Assembly: GCA_038501195.1 (NCBI GenBank)
Contig: JBBPUQ010000008.1
Span: forward strand, 476,001 to 540,000
Length of the DNA stretch: 64,000 nt
Direction of reading: 5' to 3'
DNA from: Nemania diffusa
Lineage: Eukaryota; Ascomycota; Sordariomycetes; Xylariales; Xylariaceae
This document shows positions 48,447-60,249 of the stretch, piece after piece. Both the position numbers and the translations under genes were made by a program. The notes below the pieces were generated by a model that worked only from the letters and a program-made list of their open reading frames with translations, searched no databases and was not told the DNA's origin. The first letter of the stretch is position 1. The number at the start of each line of letters is the position of its first letter.

Positions 48447-49301
48447 CAGCGCTCCCCACAATCAAAACAAGTCAAATAAACGCCTTCTGACTTGTTTTAG
48501 CTTGATTGACTGCAAAAAACGCTTGCTTGACTTGTTTAGCTGAATCTGTTGTTTTAATTGGTTAATTATTTGATCAAATAATTCAAGTAAGCTAACTAAA
48601 TGCGTTAGTTAGAGCTAGAGCTTTCGATTTTTTGTATTGCTTTTTATAAACTATTTAAGTGACTTTGTAGAAAAGGTTGTAAAGTTAGAGAGTTGAAAAG
48701 TCAAAAAGTCGAAAAGTTGAAAGGTCGAAAAGTTGTAGAGTTATAAAGTCATAATCGAAAAGTTATAAAGTCGAAAAAAGTCGTAAAATCGACAAAGGTT
48801 GTAAAATTACTAAGTAAAAAAGTATATATAATAGTAAGTAAAGTAGTAAATAAAGTAGTAAAAAGTAAAGTAGTAAATAAAGTAGTAAATAAAGTGGTAA
48901 GTAAAGTAATAAGTAAAGTAGTAAATAAAGTGGTAAGTAAAGTGATAAATAAAGTAGTAAGTTGAATAAGTAGCTAAATATATAGCTAAATAAGTAGTTT
49001 GAAATAAGTAGGTATAAAAAAGTTTCTATTAATAAATAATTGTAGATTTAAAAACAGATGCTACTGAACTTATTTAGAAAAAGAAGTATTATAACTTTTA
49101 TATAGCTTTTTTTTTACTAAAAAAAACAACAAAAAAAAATCTAAAAAAAATAAGAAATTACTTGCTAATTATCTTTCAAGCACAGGTAAAACATAAAATC
49201 GTTATTTTACCTTTTAAATAATTTAAATCTGTTGTTTTGTTTTGGTTATTCAAGTTATCTGTCAAACAGTCAAAGTATTGTTTTGATTGTGGGGAGCGCT
49301 G
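48447..49301. mobile_element. hAT-like non-autonomous element, copy B
   Basis: Termini are inverted repeats of 24 bp beginning CAGCGCTCCCCACAATCAAA at 48447, with the complement ending at 49301. Perfect 8-bp target duplications ACCCCAGT flank it (48439-48446 and 49302-49309), which is diagnostic for the hAT superfamily. The 855-bp interior has no ORF for a transposase. It contains GTCGAAAAGTTG-type repeats at about 48660-48790 and a 12-bp array (TAAAGTAGTAAA) at about 48830-48965, the RIP-decayed form of the minisatellite in copy A. End regions match copy A over about 140 bp on the left and 100 bp on the right. Confidence 0.9.
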
Positions 49302-49309
49302 ACCCCAGT

Positions 49310-49859
49310 TCCGATTCCTCTCCCGAGTCACTAACCCGTAAGCTACGCAGTTAAGAGAAGCAGTGCTTGGAAGAGCAGCTAACAATGCGCAGAACTTGAA
49401 ACCTATTGAAAATTCTCCTATCTCATCAGGTACTCTGTAACGAAGCGATGAATCGCCTTGGTTAACATCGAGAATTACACCTTCATCTACTATCACGGGC
49501 ATCGCTGTCATAACTTATAGATGCGTAGACAGAGTGAAGAAAAGGGCATGGCTAATAATACCCCTATAAGCGCAGAGAGCAGGCAGGCCAGTATAAATTA
49601 ATATCAGCGCTTGAACATATACCTGATTGGCTACTGCCTCTCACGTTTCACGGCGTAGACAGAATGGTGAGGGGTAATGTATACCTGATGACCCAATTTC
49701 GTTGATACCATATCCCCAGTCGCTAAATTCTAGTCTCTCTATAAAAAACCTAGGAACACTAACTTAATCGACTCAGCGATGTAAGATACCATCTTCTCTG
49801 TCAAGCAGCATCATGATAACCGTGTCGCTGGGGCAGCCAACCAACAACAAGGCAGACTT
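49310..49859. other. Intergenic region
   Basis: Upstream of the small ORF at 49.8-50.3 kb. TATAAAAAACC at about 49740-49749 is a good TATA-box match, about 70 bases upstream of ATG 49813. A minus-strand open frame starting at 49511 runs into hAT-like copy B. Confidence 0.45.
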
Positions 49860-50318
49860 GTGCAGTCAGACCAGGCAGCAGCACATGTCGAGAGTAAGCC
49901 AACCGAAGGCACCGACAGCAAAGCAGGTATCGACCAGCCCTACGACCTTTACGCCGATATTCTCGCTACTCAGTCTTTCGGTGACTATCTCGGAGACGAC
50001 GACACTGACACCGAAAACGCCAGCCTCCCGCCCCATCGGCGTTGGGTTTGGTACTGCAAACACCGCGCCTGTCCGAAGTACTACTGCGCATGGACGTGCA
50101 AAACCAACTGGCTCGTCCACCTATACGAGACGCCCGTGCATCGCGAGGACAGCGCCACGACTACGCGCGAAGGCCGGCTCGAGTTGTCGAGGGCTTGGCG
50201 CGAGGAGACTGCGTTTGACTTGAGCGAGCCGAAGAAAATGCCACCAGACTCGAGGTCTGAATGGGCGAGACAGACAACAGCAATATTTTCCATGAGGGAG
50301 CTGAGTGAGTTGCCCTAG
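49860..50318 (+). CDS. Small Cys/Trp-containing hypothetical protein, start unresolved
   Basis: An open frame, complete at the 3' end (TAG 50316-50318), of which about 150 codons look coding. It is GC-rich with a structured centre, WVWYCKHRACPKYYCAWTCKTNWLVHLYETPVH, whose spaced Cys and His residues suggest a zinc-binding module. A basic helical stretch follows (EGRLELSRAWREETAFDL). No in-frame ATG precedes this part: the frame opens only with GTG at 49860, and the nearest upstream ATG (49813) is in another frame. An upstream exon joined by an intron in 49780-49860 is possible, since GTAAGATACC at about 49781 and several CAG acceptors are there. Loss of the start is the alternative. I do not recognise the family. 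Confidence 0.45.
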   Translation: MQSDQAAAHVESKPTEGTDSKAGIDQPYDLYADILATQSFGDYLGDDDTDTENASLPPHRRWVWYCKHRACPKYYCAWTCKTNWLVHLYETPVHREDSATTTREGRLELSRAWREETAFDLSEPKKMPPDSRSEWARQTTAIFSMRELSELP

Positions 50319-51331
50319 GCATACTCACGATCGTGTTTGCGTTGAGTCTCTAGTTCTAGTACGGGGGGCTTTCTCTATTCGTGTTATACCATGCTTCAAT
50401 CGACCTTCCACACGTCGAGAAAGCGCGCTGTTCGTTCTGGGGGATACAAACATGGATTGAAGTAGGGCAGGCTGTTAAGCCACCCAAGCGCACTTCGCAG
50501 GTGGTAGGTGTAGGTGTATAAAAAAGGGCTGTAAACTCTGGGCTAGCTGTTAAAAACGCTCTTTACATTTAGACACACAATACACACGCATTTCTTAGTA
50601 CTACTCGCTCCTTCTCGATCTTCCAGCTTTTAGGTAGCTACGCCACCTAAAAGGGGGAGCCATACCACACTACCCACTTCAGGATTCAGGCGGAATCATA
50701 TGCGAAATGGTGTTTAGTCTAGATTATAGTGAGCTTATGGGAGCTGTAGGAATAGGTTCAACGCTAAACCGTGCCACATTTTAGAACCCTAAACCTTGGC
50801 CTACTTTGGCGGATCTGATACGTATGCCCACTCTTAAGTATCTTTGGTGTTGCTCTGTAGAATAAAGGCAATTTCTGCTAGATTCAGAGTATTCTTTTCG
50901 TAGAGCAACGCAAGTGTAGTTAACTATATTTATCTGTGCAAAACATGTACATTGGCTTCGGTGAGGCCTGGGCTAGGTCATAGTACTAAGCTGGGTTGCA
51001 AACTAGATTTGTAAGAGTTGAAAGGATCTGAATGAGTAGATATGGCTATTAGGGGTAAACAAATCAGAATTTATCATAAATATCACGAGCTAACTAGAAG
51101 GCAATAGGAAACTGAATCTAAGCAGTCACACTAGTGTTTCGCAGGCGTAAAAGTAACGAAGTAGGCGCAAAGCTTTACCAAACTGACGACTAGAAGAGAG
51201 GATGATAAGTTGACCAGAAATAAACAAACAGGCCCCTGACTTCCCTAGGCTAAAGGTCTTATATATATCCACTCGTCTACTGCCTTATACACTTTAGCTA
51301 GTGTCCCTAGCCTACAGCCAGGCTAAGAAGC
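50319..51331. other. Intergenic region
   Basis: About 1 kb without a supportable gene, between the end of the small ORF and the end of the NLR gene. GTTAGCTACGCCACCTAAAAG-like sequence and AT-rich runs only. Confidence 0.45.
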
Positions 51332-54300
51332 CTAACAAATGACAGGGGTTTTAAACTCTAGAACGTATATAAGCTCTAGAACTGAGCCAATTATTACCCT
51401 GCTTCCTATAACCAACGATGATCGAGGACAGTACTCCTTTGGAATAAAGATGATGTCTTTGTTGTTAAAGGTTATCCACCACTGGTTGGTATCGTTGTTA
51501 AACCAGACACGCCACTGGCTTATAGTCTGGTTATCTAATACCCCTGGAAGATGATGAAGCCAGGCCCCTTGAGGTGTCACCACATGATTGGGCGTTCCTC
51601 CCTGGGGCACTCCAGACAGATCCCACCACATCTTGAAATCCACCCAGTCAATCTTGGTCTGTGATATCTCTTTCCCACTTTCTATATCCCACCCTCTTAG
51701 CGTCTGGTCTGCAGACGCAGAGAGCACATATTTTGAGTCCGGTGTCACCAAAATAGAGGCAACCCTTCCGGTATGGCCGGCGGATGGTTCGTGTTTAGGC
51801 TGCCAATTCTTCTCAGTCGCTTTCTCCCAGATGATTAAATTATTATCACAACCGCCCGAGATGAGGTATTTCCCATTAGGAGAGAATGCCACCGCCGTCA
51901 CATACGTTCCACCATGGATGTCATCTAGTACGGCTATCGCGTCTGGTTCTGCTTGATTTCCAACCTCCCAAAATCGGATGGAACCATCGTCAGATGCTGT
52001 GGCAATATAATTCCCATCTGGCGACCATGCCCCCGAGCGAACCCAGTCCTTATGACCCCTGAACACGTATAATCGCTTTCCAGTTGCCACATCACATACC
52101 TGCGCGGTGTTATCGTCAGAGGTCGATAGGAGCTTGTCGCCTTTATTTGGTGAGAAAGTTAGCGATCGAACGTCAGCCCTGTGATCAAAGTCTATCTTGG
52201 GAGAATCGAGGGTACCACTTTGCAAATCCCAAAGAAATACAGTATAGTCTGACCGCAACGCGGCTAGTATCTTACCATCGGGATGGAGGGCCAGCTCATC
52301 TATCGAATATTGCCTCACCAAACCTTTAGACGGAGATACCTCACCGCGCTTGTCGTTGACATGCCAACAATGAATTCCCTTATCTGTGCCACTCGAGATT
52401 AAATATTGATCGCACAGTGGATCAAAAATGATCGCTTTTGAACTTAAGCCTAGAGTTTGAAGTGTATGAAGATGTTCCAATGTAGAAGTCTCCACGATAG
52501 TAATGACGTCAGGGGACGATGAGGCTAATCGAGATCCACTAGGCGAGAAGGTAAGGGTGTTAATGTAGGAGTCGATTTCTTTTTCATGCAAAGGTGTTGC
52601 CATTGGTGCGTTTTGATTCTCGTTACCGCTCTCCCTCTTGTCTATTTCAAATGGTCGAGGACTGGGGGTAGGCGCAGTGTCTAAGTGCTCGATAACAGTG
52701 TCGATTTCCCAAACACAGATGAAACCTTTTTGGGAACCCGAGGCTAAAAGCCGTCCGCCACTAATTCTAGGAGTGCTCAAGGCCGCGCAGGTGAATTGCT
52801 TTGTTTTGCTCGTAAATTTCAGTCGCACCTTACAGGAGTTGATGTTCCAAAGTTGAATGATATCTTCTGATACGATAAGGAGTTCATCATCTTGTGAAAA
52901 GACTAGGCCGAGGGCCTTAACTGAATACTCGATAGGTTCTTTAGAGCGAGATCTGCCCAAGAGTCCGTCTATACTCCAAATATACACCTTCTCATCAACA
53001 GCAACGGCTACTTTCCCGCCATCTGGCGACAAGCAAAGGGCATCGGCTCCCAAAGTATAAGCAGGCAACTCGCCTATTTTGTGCCCAGTGAGGGTATCCC
53101 ATAGGGCCACAGGATGATCATCCGGCGCTGCAGCCACAATCCTTGCCGTCAGAGCCACTAGGGTGACATAAGCATAGGCACTCTTTCCGACCCGAAATGC
53201 ATGCTGCAGAGTCCCTGTTTTGGTGTCCCAAATACGCACCATGCCATAATCAGAACCAGAAGCAAGAACCTGATCGTCGGAGGAAATTGAGATGCTGATG
53301 ACCCTGTCATTATGGCCCTGAAACGTAGTAAAGTTGGGACTCCAGGCTTGATCTATCTGCGGTAGTTTGCACAACCAGGGATGAACTGTAGGGGCCCATG
53401 ACCTTTTGGTGAAACTCTCTTTGGGGCTAAAAATAATCGTATTTAAAGCATTCGGGCCACCTGTGGATATGTGCAGTCGAAGAAATAGGTGGGCTTGTTG
53501 GATGGCGACGGCGAGGTCATTGTTATTTTCTTTCTTCTTCGCTAGGGCTATCTAAGATGAGTTCGCAAGTTAATACCTCAGGTGTATCGGGGAGGAATTT
53601 TGTAAATGAAATAGCTCACCATCTTGTGAAGATGTATGTCTACATCCCGTAATCGCAACATCACCAAGTATATTCTATCTGCTTCTGTGAGGGCATCAAC
53701 CCACTGTAAGAAGTGCTCCTTAAAAAATGAAAGGACTGCCTTTCGGACCGTAATGTTTTGAGCCGCGTCTGCTACTTCTGTTAGATGTTTCATCCAGTAT
53801 AATGATGCGTAGCTACCGCCTATTATTGTGGGCACTGCTACCTGCTGATCACGGGTGCCGCCCGGCGGCACGGTATACTCATGGCCAAGACTATTCCCCA
53901 AATATTTCAGACAGAGCACCGTGAGGCTGGCATGTAGCTTCGACCATCTAGCAGAGTCTAGGATGCATTGTCTCGCATGATCTCTTGCTGACTCATGTCG
54001 AAACATGACGGTATCACCCCGTAGTTGGAGAAAACCAGAGCATTGTTGTAATATAGTTTTCATGCCCACCCGCGGCGGCCAGTCCATCAGCTTCTCCAAC
54101 TCATCGAAACCCAATGAGTTATAGAGAGCGCCCATTCTCAGCAAGACATCAATGCAAAAAGAATTTCCTTTCTGCTGACTGTCAATCATTTCGTATAGCA
54201 GGCTATATAGACTTTGTAGGTCTCGCTTAGTTGCAACCTGATCCACGAATTGTTCCACGCGCCATAGCTCCTTGGACTTGAGCTCATCACAGACAATGTC

Positions 54301-56061
54301 TACCCAAAGGTAATTCTTAATCCCTAAATGACAGAGTCTGTCCGTAAGTAATTTCTCAAGTCCCTTGTCATAGGAATTGTCCCTGGCCAAGATCGATACT
54401 GTGTATTTAATATAGTTGTGCATAACCGCGTACGAGTCGTGTATATCAGCTAAGGCCAGATGTTGCCACCGAGGCCCTTCTGATTTTGACATGCCAGACA
54501 CCAACCATTTTATGCGACGAGAAATCGATGTTGACTCCATAATTAAATCGATAAACTCAGCCCTATGATAGTTGCACTCATCCAGGGAATCAATGATCAT
54601 GTACATCTCCGGAAACTTTGGGTCTTGTATTATATTGAAGAACAATGTCGACAGAGCAAGAAAATCATTGGGGTGGTCAAACTGTTTCCTCTCAGTTCTG
54701 TTGAATTTGTCTTCCAGGTGTTTATCAAGCGACGAGCATCGGGTAATGATAAGCCATATAAGGTTTCTTAATGCTGCTGCGGCATTGTCTGTCTCGTGGC
54801 TGGCATAGTTGAAGAAGAAGAAAGCAACACCTGGAGAATCAGACCGTTCGTGTAGGGCGTGGATGACACCATGAAGGAGTTTGGTCTTGCCTTGGCCGTG
54901 GTCGCCGCTGATCCAGAGCAATTGGCATTCCGGCTTTTCCCAGTCCACAAAGTTAGTATATTCCTTCTTCTCATGTAATAAATGACAAAGTTCATTCGTG
55001 ATGTTCCTCTGTATCAGATATGAGCTTGCTAACTGTGGCCTGGGGTCCGTCACGCGTAAGCCATCTAACAACCCGCTATGTACTTCAATCTGCACTGGTG
55101 CCGCTTTAAATAATCTTCGGAGTGGGTGGACGACCTGTTGCTGATTGAAACTAGCCAGTGCGTCTTCAGCTTTAGTCACAAAATCCAAATCCAGCTCATC
55201 GATAAATGTCTGCGTTTGAAGACCATAACTGAAGCTGGGGAAATGGAATATGGCTACCTTCATTAAATATAGTAGGATGGCGGCGTACAGATCCGTCATC
55301 CGTGTTAGAAATTCAGGATAGGCTAAATCCATTTTTTCGTCTCGTGTGAACAATTTCTGAAGGCGGTCATACCATTCCATCCGTGATATAATGTGAATGA
55401 AATTATTAGAGGCGTTCTGGGTTTCTGGAGAAGATTGCCGAAGAGCCTGAAATATCGTTAGCTCTAGCTTTAGGGGAGTTATAATGAGGTAGTCCACCTT
55501 TGATGCATAGCAGGCAGCGACCCATGGGAGAGCGGCTGCTGGAGACATCTTGTCTCTCGATTTCATGACAATATCTCTGCAAAACAAGCTGATGAAGCCA
55601 TTGTCGTCCTGCGAAAGTGATTGCTCACTTCTTTTCTCACTGCTCCCACTGACCCAACTATCCAGGAGAGCCTCCATTTGGGATCGTCGGACCTGAAAAC
55701 TCGACAAGTGGACGATATCTCCATCATTTTTTGCTAATGAAGCCCGACTCTTTGGTTTCCCATGCAAATGGTGTAGGTCACGAGCCATTATTTTCTCGTA
55801 CATATTAAATATGGGTTTGTTTTGTTTCCCGACTTGATCGTACGCCTCGTCCCATAAAGTCTTTCTGGTTTCGAGCGATACACTAGTAGCAGGATCATTA
55901 TGGGCGACAGGGGTGTTGTAGCTTTCTAGACGAGGTATTGCCGAGAGAGGAGGATCATGCTGAGGCTGCGACGCGATTAAAGACCCATGTTGAGGCTCAG
56001 GTGCGGCAGAAGATTCGTGTTGAGATTGGGACGCGATGGGAAGGTAAGTATATTCTGTCAT
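51332..56061 (-). CDS. NACHT-WD40 NLR-type protein (HET-E/NWD family)
   Basis: Two exons on the minus strand, 56061-53620 and 53551-51332, give 1,553 residues. The 68-nt intron starts GTGAGC and ends TTAG, joining HLHKM to IALAKKKENN. Domains in order: a low-complexity start with SQSQHES/EPQHGS-type repeats (about 10-35); an N-terminal NACHT-associated helical domain of PF17100 type (TRKTLWDEAYDQVGKQNK, about 65-330); a NACHT NTPase with Walker A GDHGQGKT at 386-393 and Walker B MIIDSLDEC near 485-493; a helical region; then, from about 880, a WD40 array with units such as GHNDRVISISISSDDQVLASGSDYGMVRIWD and GHKDWVRSGAWSPDGNYIATASDDGSIRFW. This is the architecture of fungal NLRs in vegetative incompatibility and non-self recognition. 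The WD units are divergent from one another, so it is not a freshly amplified high-identity array. Confidence 0.93.
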
Positions 56062-56506
56062 TATTTTCTAGGGGCTTGGGGGCCGTCGGCGTAGTGTTTG
56101 TAGTTTCTGGTGCCGTGCTGGCCTGTGAGGCTTTCTTAGAAACTACTTGGTTGATGGAAGCTGATGGGAAAGCTACTATATGGTTACCCCTACTTGCGAT
56201 CGTTGGTTTCAATCAGCCCCCCATTCAAAAGTATACCTAGGCAATGCACTATCCGACCCCTCACGTACCGGAGTAAATGAGCCGAAAGCACTATTTAAGC
56301 GATAAGCCGACACCATAAGCCCTACACGAGCGAATTGATTGCGTCTGTCAGATAGCAAAGTCATTCACATAGCCACAGCCTAGCACCTCCGACCTGTCAC
56401 TTTGGAAGACCTTCCCTAGCCAATATAGGCCCTTACTCAGGCCCTACCTAGATTCATCTGAGACACTCCCCAATGCTGTAAGCGAATCATTTAGAAGAAC
56501 TCATCA
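56062..56506. other. Intergenic region between NLR gene and CHAT remnant
   Basis: 445 bases upstream of the NLR start codon, so it must contain the NLR promoter. No clear TATA box was seen. Confidence 0.45.
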
Positions 56507-57355
56507 TCAAAGGACTACTCGAAAATTATGAGCGCTTGTTGCTGGGGCAACGACACTAAGCCCTTTTGGGAGGTAGCTCGAACAGTACTGCGGATGGGCG
56601 TTTTGACGACCTTGTACGATAGCCTTGACGGAGGAGCTATACGATGATATAACACGGCCCAGCACAATATCATTCGAATTCCTCATGTGATACCCAGCCG
56701 CATGAAGCGGGAATTTACTCAAGGGTCCGCTAGGCACCCACCAGATATGGGGCCAGGTGTCCGAGTCGCGTGGAGGGCCGATGTAGCCTAAGGCATCGAG
56801 AATCGGCTTCGCGACGACATCCCATAACCACTCAAGTACTCCTGGAATTCCTAGGCTCTCGCCTCCTCCCCGGCTATATATGTCTTTTAGTCGGAGATCG
56901 TGCAGCCTAATGGATCTAATTCTCTGCAGTTCTACCAGAATTGCGTCACAATTCATCTGGCTGACGACAATAACAACGATGGGACCATGTTTTGCTGCAG
57001 CTTGGATCTTGGATTCGCTTAGGGAGGGTAGGAACTCTTCAAATCCGGGCTCTTGGCGAATTTGGTTGAGTACGTTGTCAAGATCTCCCCAGGATTTGTG
57101 TCTCTGGGTGCTCTGACTATTCCTCGCTGGTGTCGTCGTCATCTTAGTACTGGAAGCTGGGGAATCTAGCTGATCACACAGTTGCACATACTCTTCTGCC
57201 AGACGAGGATGCTTCTGCTGTAGATCGCGAACATCGGCACGTAGATCCTCAATCGGCATGGTAAGTACGCGGCGGCTCTCTTCGAATGAGCTCAATGCTG
57301 TATACGGGCTCCAACCTGCGTGTAGTGCCGTCGCAGCTGCCTCCACGCCTACCAT
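56507..57355 (-). pseudogene. Truncated CHAT-domain (TPR-CHAT) protein remnant
   Basis: An open frame of 282 codons on the minus strand from ATG 57355. Residues 1-70 match the helical linker found between TPRs and CHAT in fungal TPR-CHAT proteins (EAAATALHAGWSPYTALSSFEESRRVL, then an EDLRADVRDLQQKHPRLAEEYVQL stretch). Residues of about 100-265 are the first part of CHAT, including WPHIWWVPSGPLSKFPLHAAGYH with the catalytic-type His in PLHAAG, and VISSYSSSVKAI. The protein then ends in an unrelated tail, so the segment that normally carries the catalytic Cys is missing. Upstream of the ATG the frame still reads like the family (LSQTEIA) but is closed by a TGA. Both ends are therefore lost, and protease activity is not expected. 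It lies 446 bp upstream of the NLR gene on the same strand. Whether a short product is still made is open. Confidence 0.75.
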
Positions 57356-57828
57356 TGCGATTTCGGTTTGACTAAGTCAGTTGACCTATGGTTTAATACT
57401 AATCGAGCCTGAAGCCTATGAGCTCATCCTTTCTTTGGTTATCCCGGACGTAAAGTCTCGCGGAACCTACTACGTCCAGTGCTCTGACTGCAAAAGCGAT
57501 GCCGAAAAGGGAACTACGTGCTGTGGCATGAGGCAGGGAATCCTGCCATCTGGCGAGATACCTCTATTACCGTGCAAAGAGGGGAGCTACTTAAGCTGAA
57601 CTTTTCGCAGTTTACTTTGACGACACTAGTGGGTTGAACCACCTCGTGGGCGATGATGGCGAGCCAGTTAAAGATGTGATATAGAAGTGTTAGGAGGGAT
57701 TATATCAGAATTTGAGAGGTGAAGCTATGGAAATCCTTTTCGGGAAAGTAAATGGCTATCTGGTTTCCAATAGTTTACACTAAATTGACTGCTACTGTGT
57801 CTCCTCTTCGCGAAAAGATTGAAAACTC
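57356..57828. other. Intergenic region
   Basis: A plus-strand open frame at 57381-57599 is probably chance. The first part may be decayed upstream sequence of the CHAT gene. Confidence 0.4.
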
Positions 57829-59299
57829 TCAACCTCCAAGATAAAATTGTGTCACCTGCACCTCGTCGTGCTCGCTCAACCATTTCAGACCTTGCAGCCA
57901 CGTGCTATTGACCCAATCCTGTCTCATTTTGACGTAGACCAGTGAGCGGAACGCCACCGCCTCCTTGGAGAAAAACCCTGGTTTCGTAAGAAGGTGCGTG
58001 GGCCATTTGTTCGCACCTTTGCTATCGTTTCTCGCTTGGCCCTGTCCCACTTCTTCCACAATCTCGGCAAACCGCCGGCCGAGTTGCTCCCGTTTCACCA
58101 CTGCGGGGTGTGTGTCAACAATTCCCGGGACAGCGCAGCTAACGCCCATCAGAAACGGGAAGCGGTAGAGAGCTGCATCGGGCACCGAGACGACGGAGTC
58201 CCAGTCAATGACGGCGAGTACATTGAACTCCCGATCGACAAGGATGTTATTCGGATTGAGATCGTAATTAGCTAGGCCAAAACTCTCGGCGGAGCCATCG
58301 CCCACTCGCGCTACAGGAGGCGGAAAGGAAGCGGCGAGGGAGTGGAATGTTTGTACTAGCTCGTCTTGCCCATTGGCCGGCTGCTCTCCGAGGCTTTTAC
58401 TCAGTGCCAGGGGGTAGTCCGCGTAGAACTCAGCAGCAGAATCGTACGGCCCCGAGCTTGTTTCAACCAGCCGTCCCATGACGAACGAGTCTGAGCTGTC
58501 TCGGATGATAGAACCGATTTTTGGTAGCCGGATTGAGGCAAGCTGGACCATGATCTTAGCGACTTGACGCCAAAACTTCACCTCGAACTGCGCTGGGATA
58601 CCTTCATGCCCGCCAGGATAGGTTCGAGACACCTCCTCTGCGGTGTTGCCATCGACGTATTCGATAATGGAAAAGGGGCATCCAACAGCGTTTTGGTCAT
58701 TCAGATCGTAAGCGTAGACTCTTGGGATTGGGATGTCTGTGTTCTGGCTGTGAAAAGGCTTAGCCACATAAGAGAATGGTCCGTAGCTGTCACACAGATC
58801 CACCTAAAAGAGAGGGTTCCGAGACATCCCTTAGCATTGTGCTCTGGACTGTCCTGGAGAGTAAGAGGCCCTTTGAAGCCGTACCCAATTAAGGCATAAA
58901 AATTATTCCCAAGCACAGAGATACTCTGCTCTTGTGATAGTAGCGAACTTACCGCACAAACTCCATCGTGGCAAGCTCAGACTGCATATCCAAGAGCATT
59001 CTCTCCCGGGTGGCAGGAGAGGCTATTCCGCTGCCCTGCTCCGGCATTGGAGGCATCCGCAGCCTCACGATCCACTCAACACCGTCGTCAAACTGGATCT
59101 TGCGCACGAGATTGAAACTTCCCACGGAAAACTCGAGAGACACGGTGCATAGTTGGTTCCCCCGAAGCAACGAGGCGTAAGAGATCAGGGTCTTTTCGTC
59201 GATTTTGTCGATGAATTGATTAATGCGCTTGGTGTATTCACCTGAATATTCCTCCCCGTTTGTCCAGGCGGCACTTCCGAATGGGACAGAATCCGCCAT
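57829..59299 (-). CDS. APH-type phosphotransferase, second copy
   Basis: Two exons on the minus strand, 59299-58953 and 58786-57829, give 434 residues. ATG 59299 is the first in-frame ATG; the open frame upstream has only GTG. The donor is GTAAGT and the acceptor GACAG was selected because it keeps frame and removes an in-frame TAG. The nucleotide loop region is SFNLVRKIQFDDGVEWIVRLRMP, followed by TDIPIPRVYAYDLND and CPFSIIEYVDG, all typical of fungal APH-fold proteins. The catalytic loop is NYDLNPNNIL with Asp291 and Asn295 but Asn in place of the usual His (position 289), and the Mg-binding motif is VIDWDSV near 310. It is only distantly similar to the APH gene at 32.8-34.2 kb, so it is not a recent duplicate. 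The substrate is unknown. Confidence 0.85.
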
Positions 59300-60249
59300 C
59301 GTCGCACAACAAATTTGGGGTATGTTGGCTGCTGGGTAGAACCTGCCGAGGTGGGTGCTTCTGGACACTTCAGGCTTGCGGGCAGTAGTTTTGTTATTAG
59401 CGGAAACAAGAACGTTCTAAATCGGAAAGAAATGAAAGGAGAGGAAGGATGGGGGAAAGGATTAAGGAACTGAAGAATAAAGTACTTATTAAAAAGAGTT
59501 AACCTTAAGATAAAACAATAAGATGCCTGAAACTTTTAAGTGATAAAGTGGGGCTTAAAAGAAACTTCTGATTGGAGAAGATGGGGGGTTATATGTGGCG
59601 GATGGAGGAATCAGCAATCGGCATCCTCATCACTAAAAAGATCAGGAACAATCTAAACAATGCGCAATTGTGACACGGCAACAAATAATCAGAAAAACTA
59701 TTATCATGAGAGTGCATGTTTTATACCTGTTATTGAGAGAAACTTCGAGATTTTTTTCCTAGGTCTTCTTCTTTATGAGGGACTAAGAGAGAAAAGCATA
59801 ACATGGAGAATTCAATGCTGCAAGGCTCGCGATCCTTTCCCGATATTTGAGGCAGATTCCTGATTTTAAATCTCGGGGAGTTGGAGCGGTTGCTGAGGGC
59901 GGGGACTACCAACACCAAGGGCAATGACGGGCAAGTGCTGCAAGTGCTTGTCAACTGCACAGAATAATTATGTGTTATCATGCGACAATGTACGGGCGGG
60001 TTACGATTATCGTGTTGTTAGAAGATGGGAGTGATTTAAGCCTCTGCATTTCGTCTTGCTAAAGTACCCTGCGTACGGATCTTGAAAATAAAAGTGGCGG
60101 TTTGCTGGTGCTCACGACTTCTCGGCTATGGATCGTTTAGATGCATTCTCTCCGCTCAACCCTCAATTGCATATATAAGAGGTGCTCGCGAGCCCGTAAA
60201 AGCACGAAATGGGCAGGTTTCGCGTGTTGGAGTCTCGCTGAAAGAGCCT
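59300..60249. other. Intergenic region
   Basis: About 950 bases between two minus-strand genes; the part near 59300 should be the phosphotransferase promoter. No ORF is supportable. Confidence 0.45.

Noticed and set aside
49176..49511. 111-codon minus-strand frame that runs into hAT-like copy B
   Set aside because: Its last third is transposon sequence. Without the insertion the frame would meet TGA at once, leaving a short ORF without family features. An insertion at the end of a real small gene remains possible but unsupported.
49813..50223. 136-codon plus-strand frame starting with ATG
   Set aside because: Thr/Ser/Pro/Arg-biased shadow of the overlapping frame that contains the Cys/Trp motif.
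59660..59863. 67-codon plus-strand open frame upstream of the phosphotransferase gene
   Set aside because: No motif or homology-like feature and likely chance in the promoter region.
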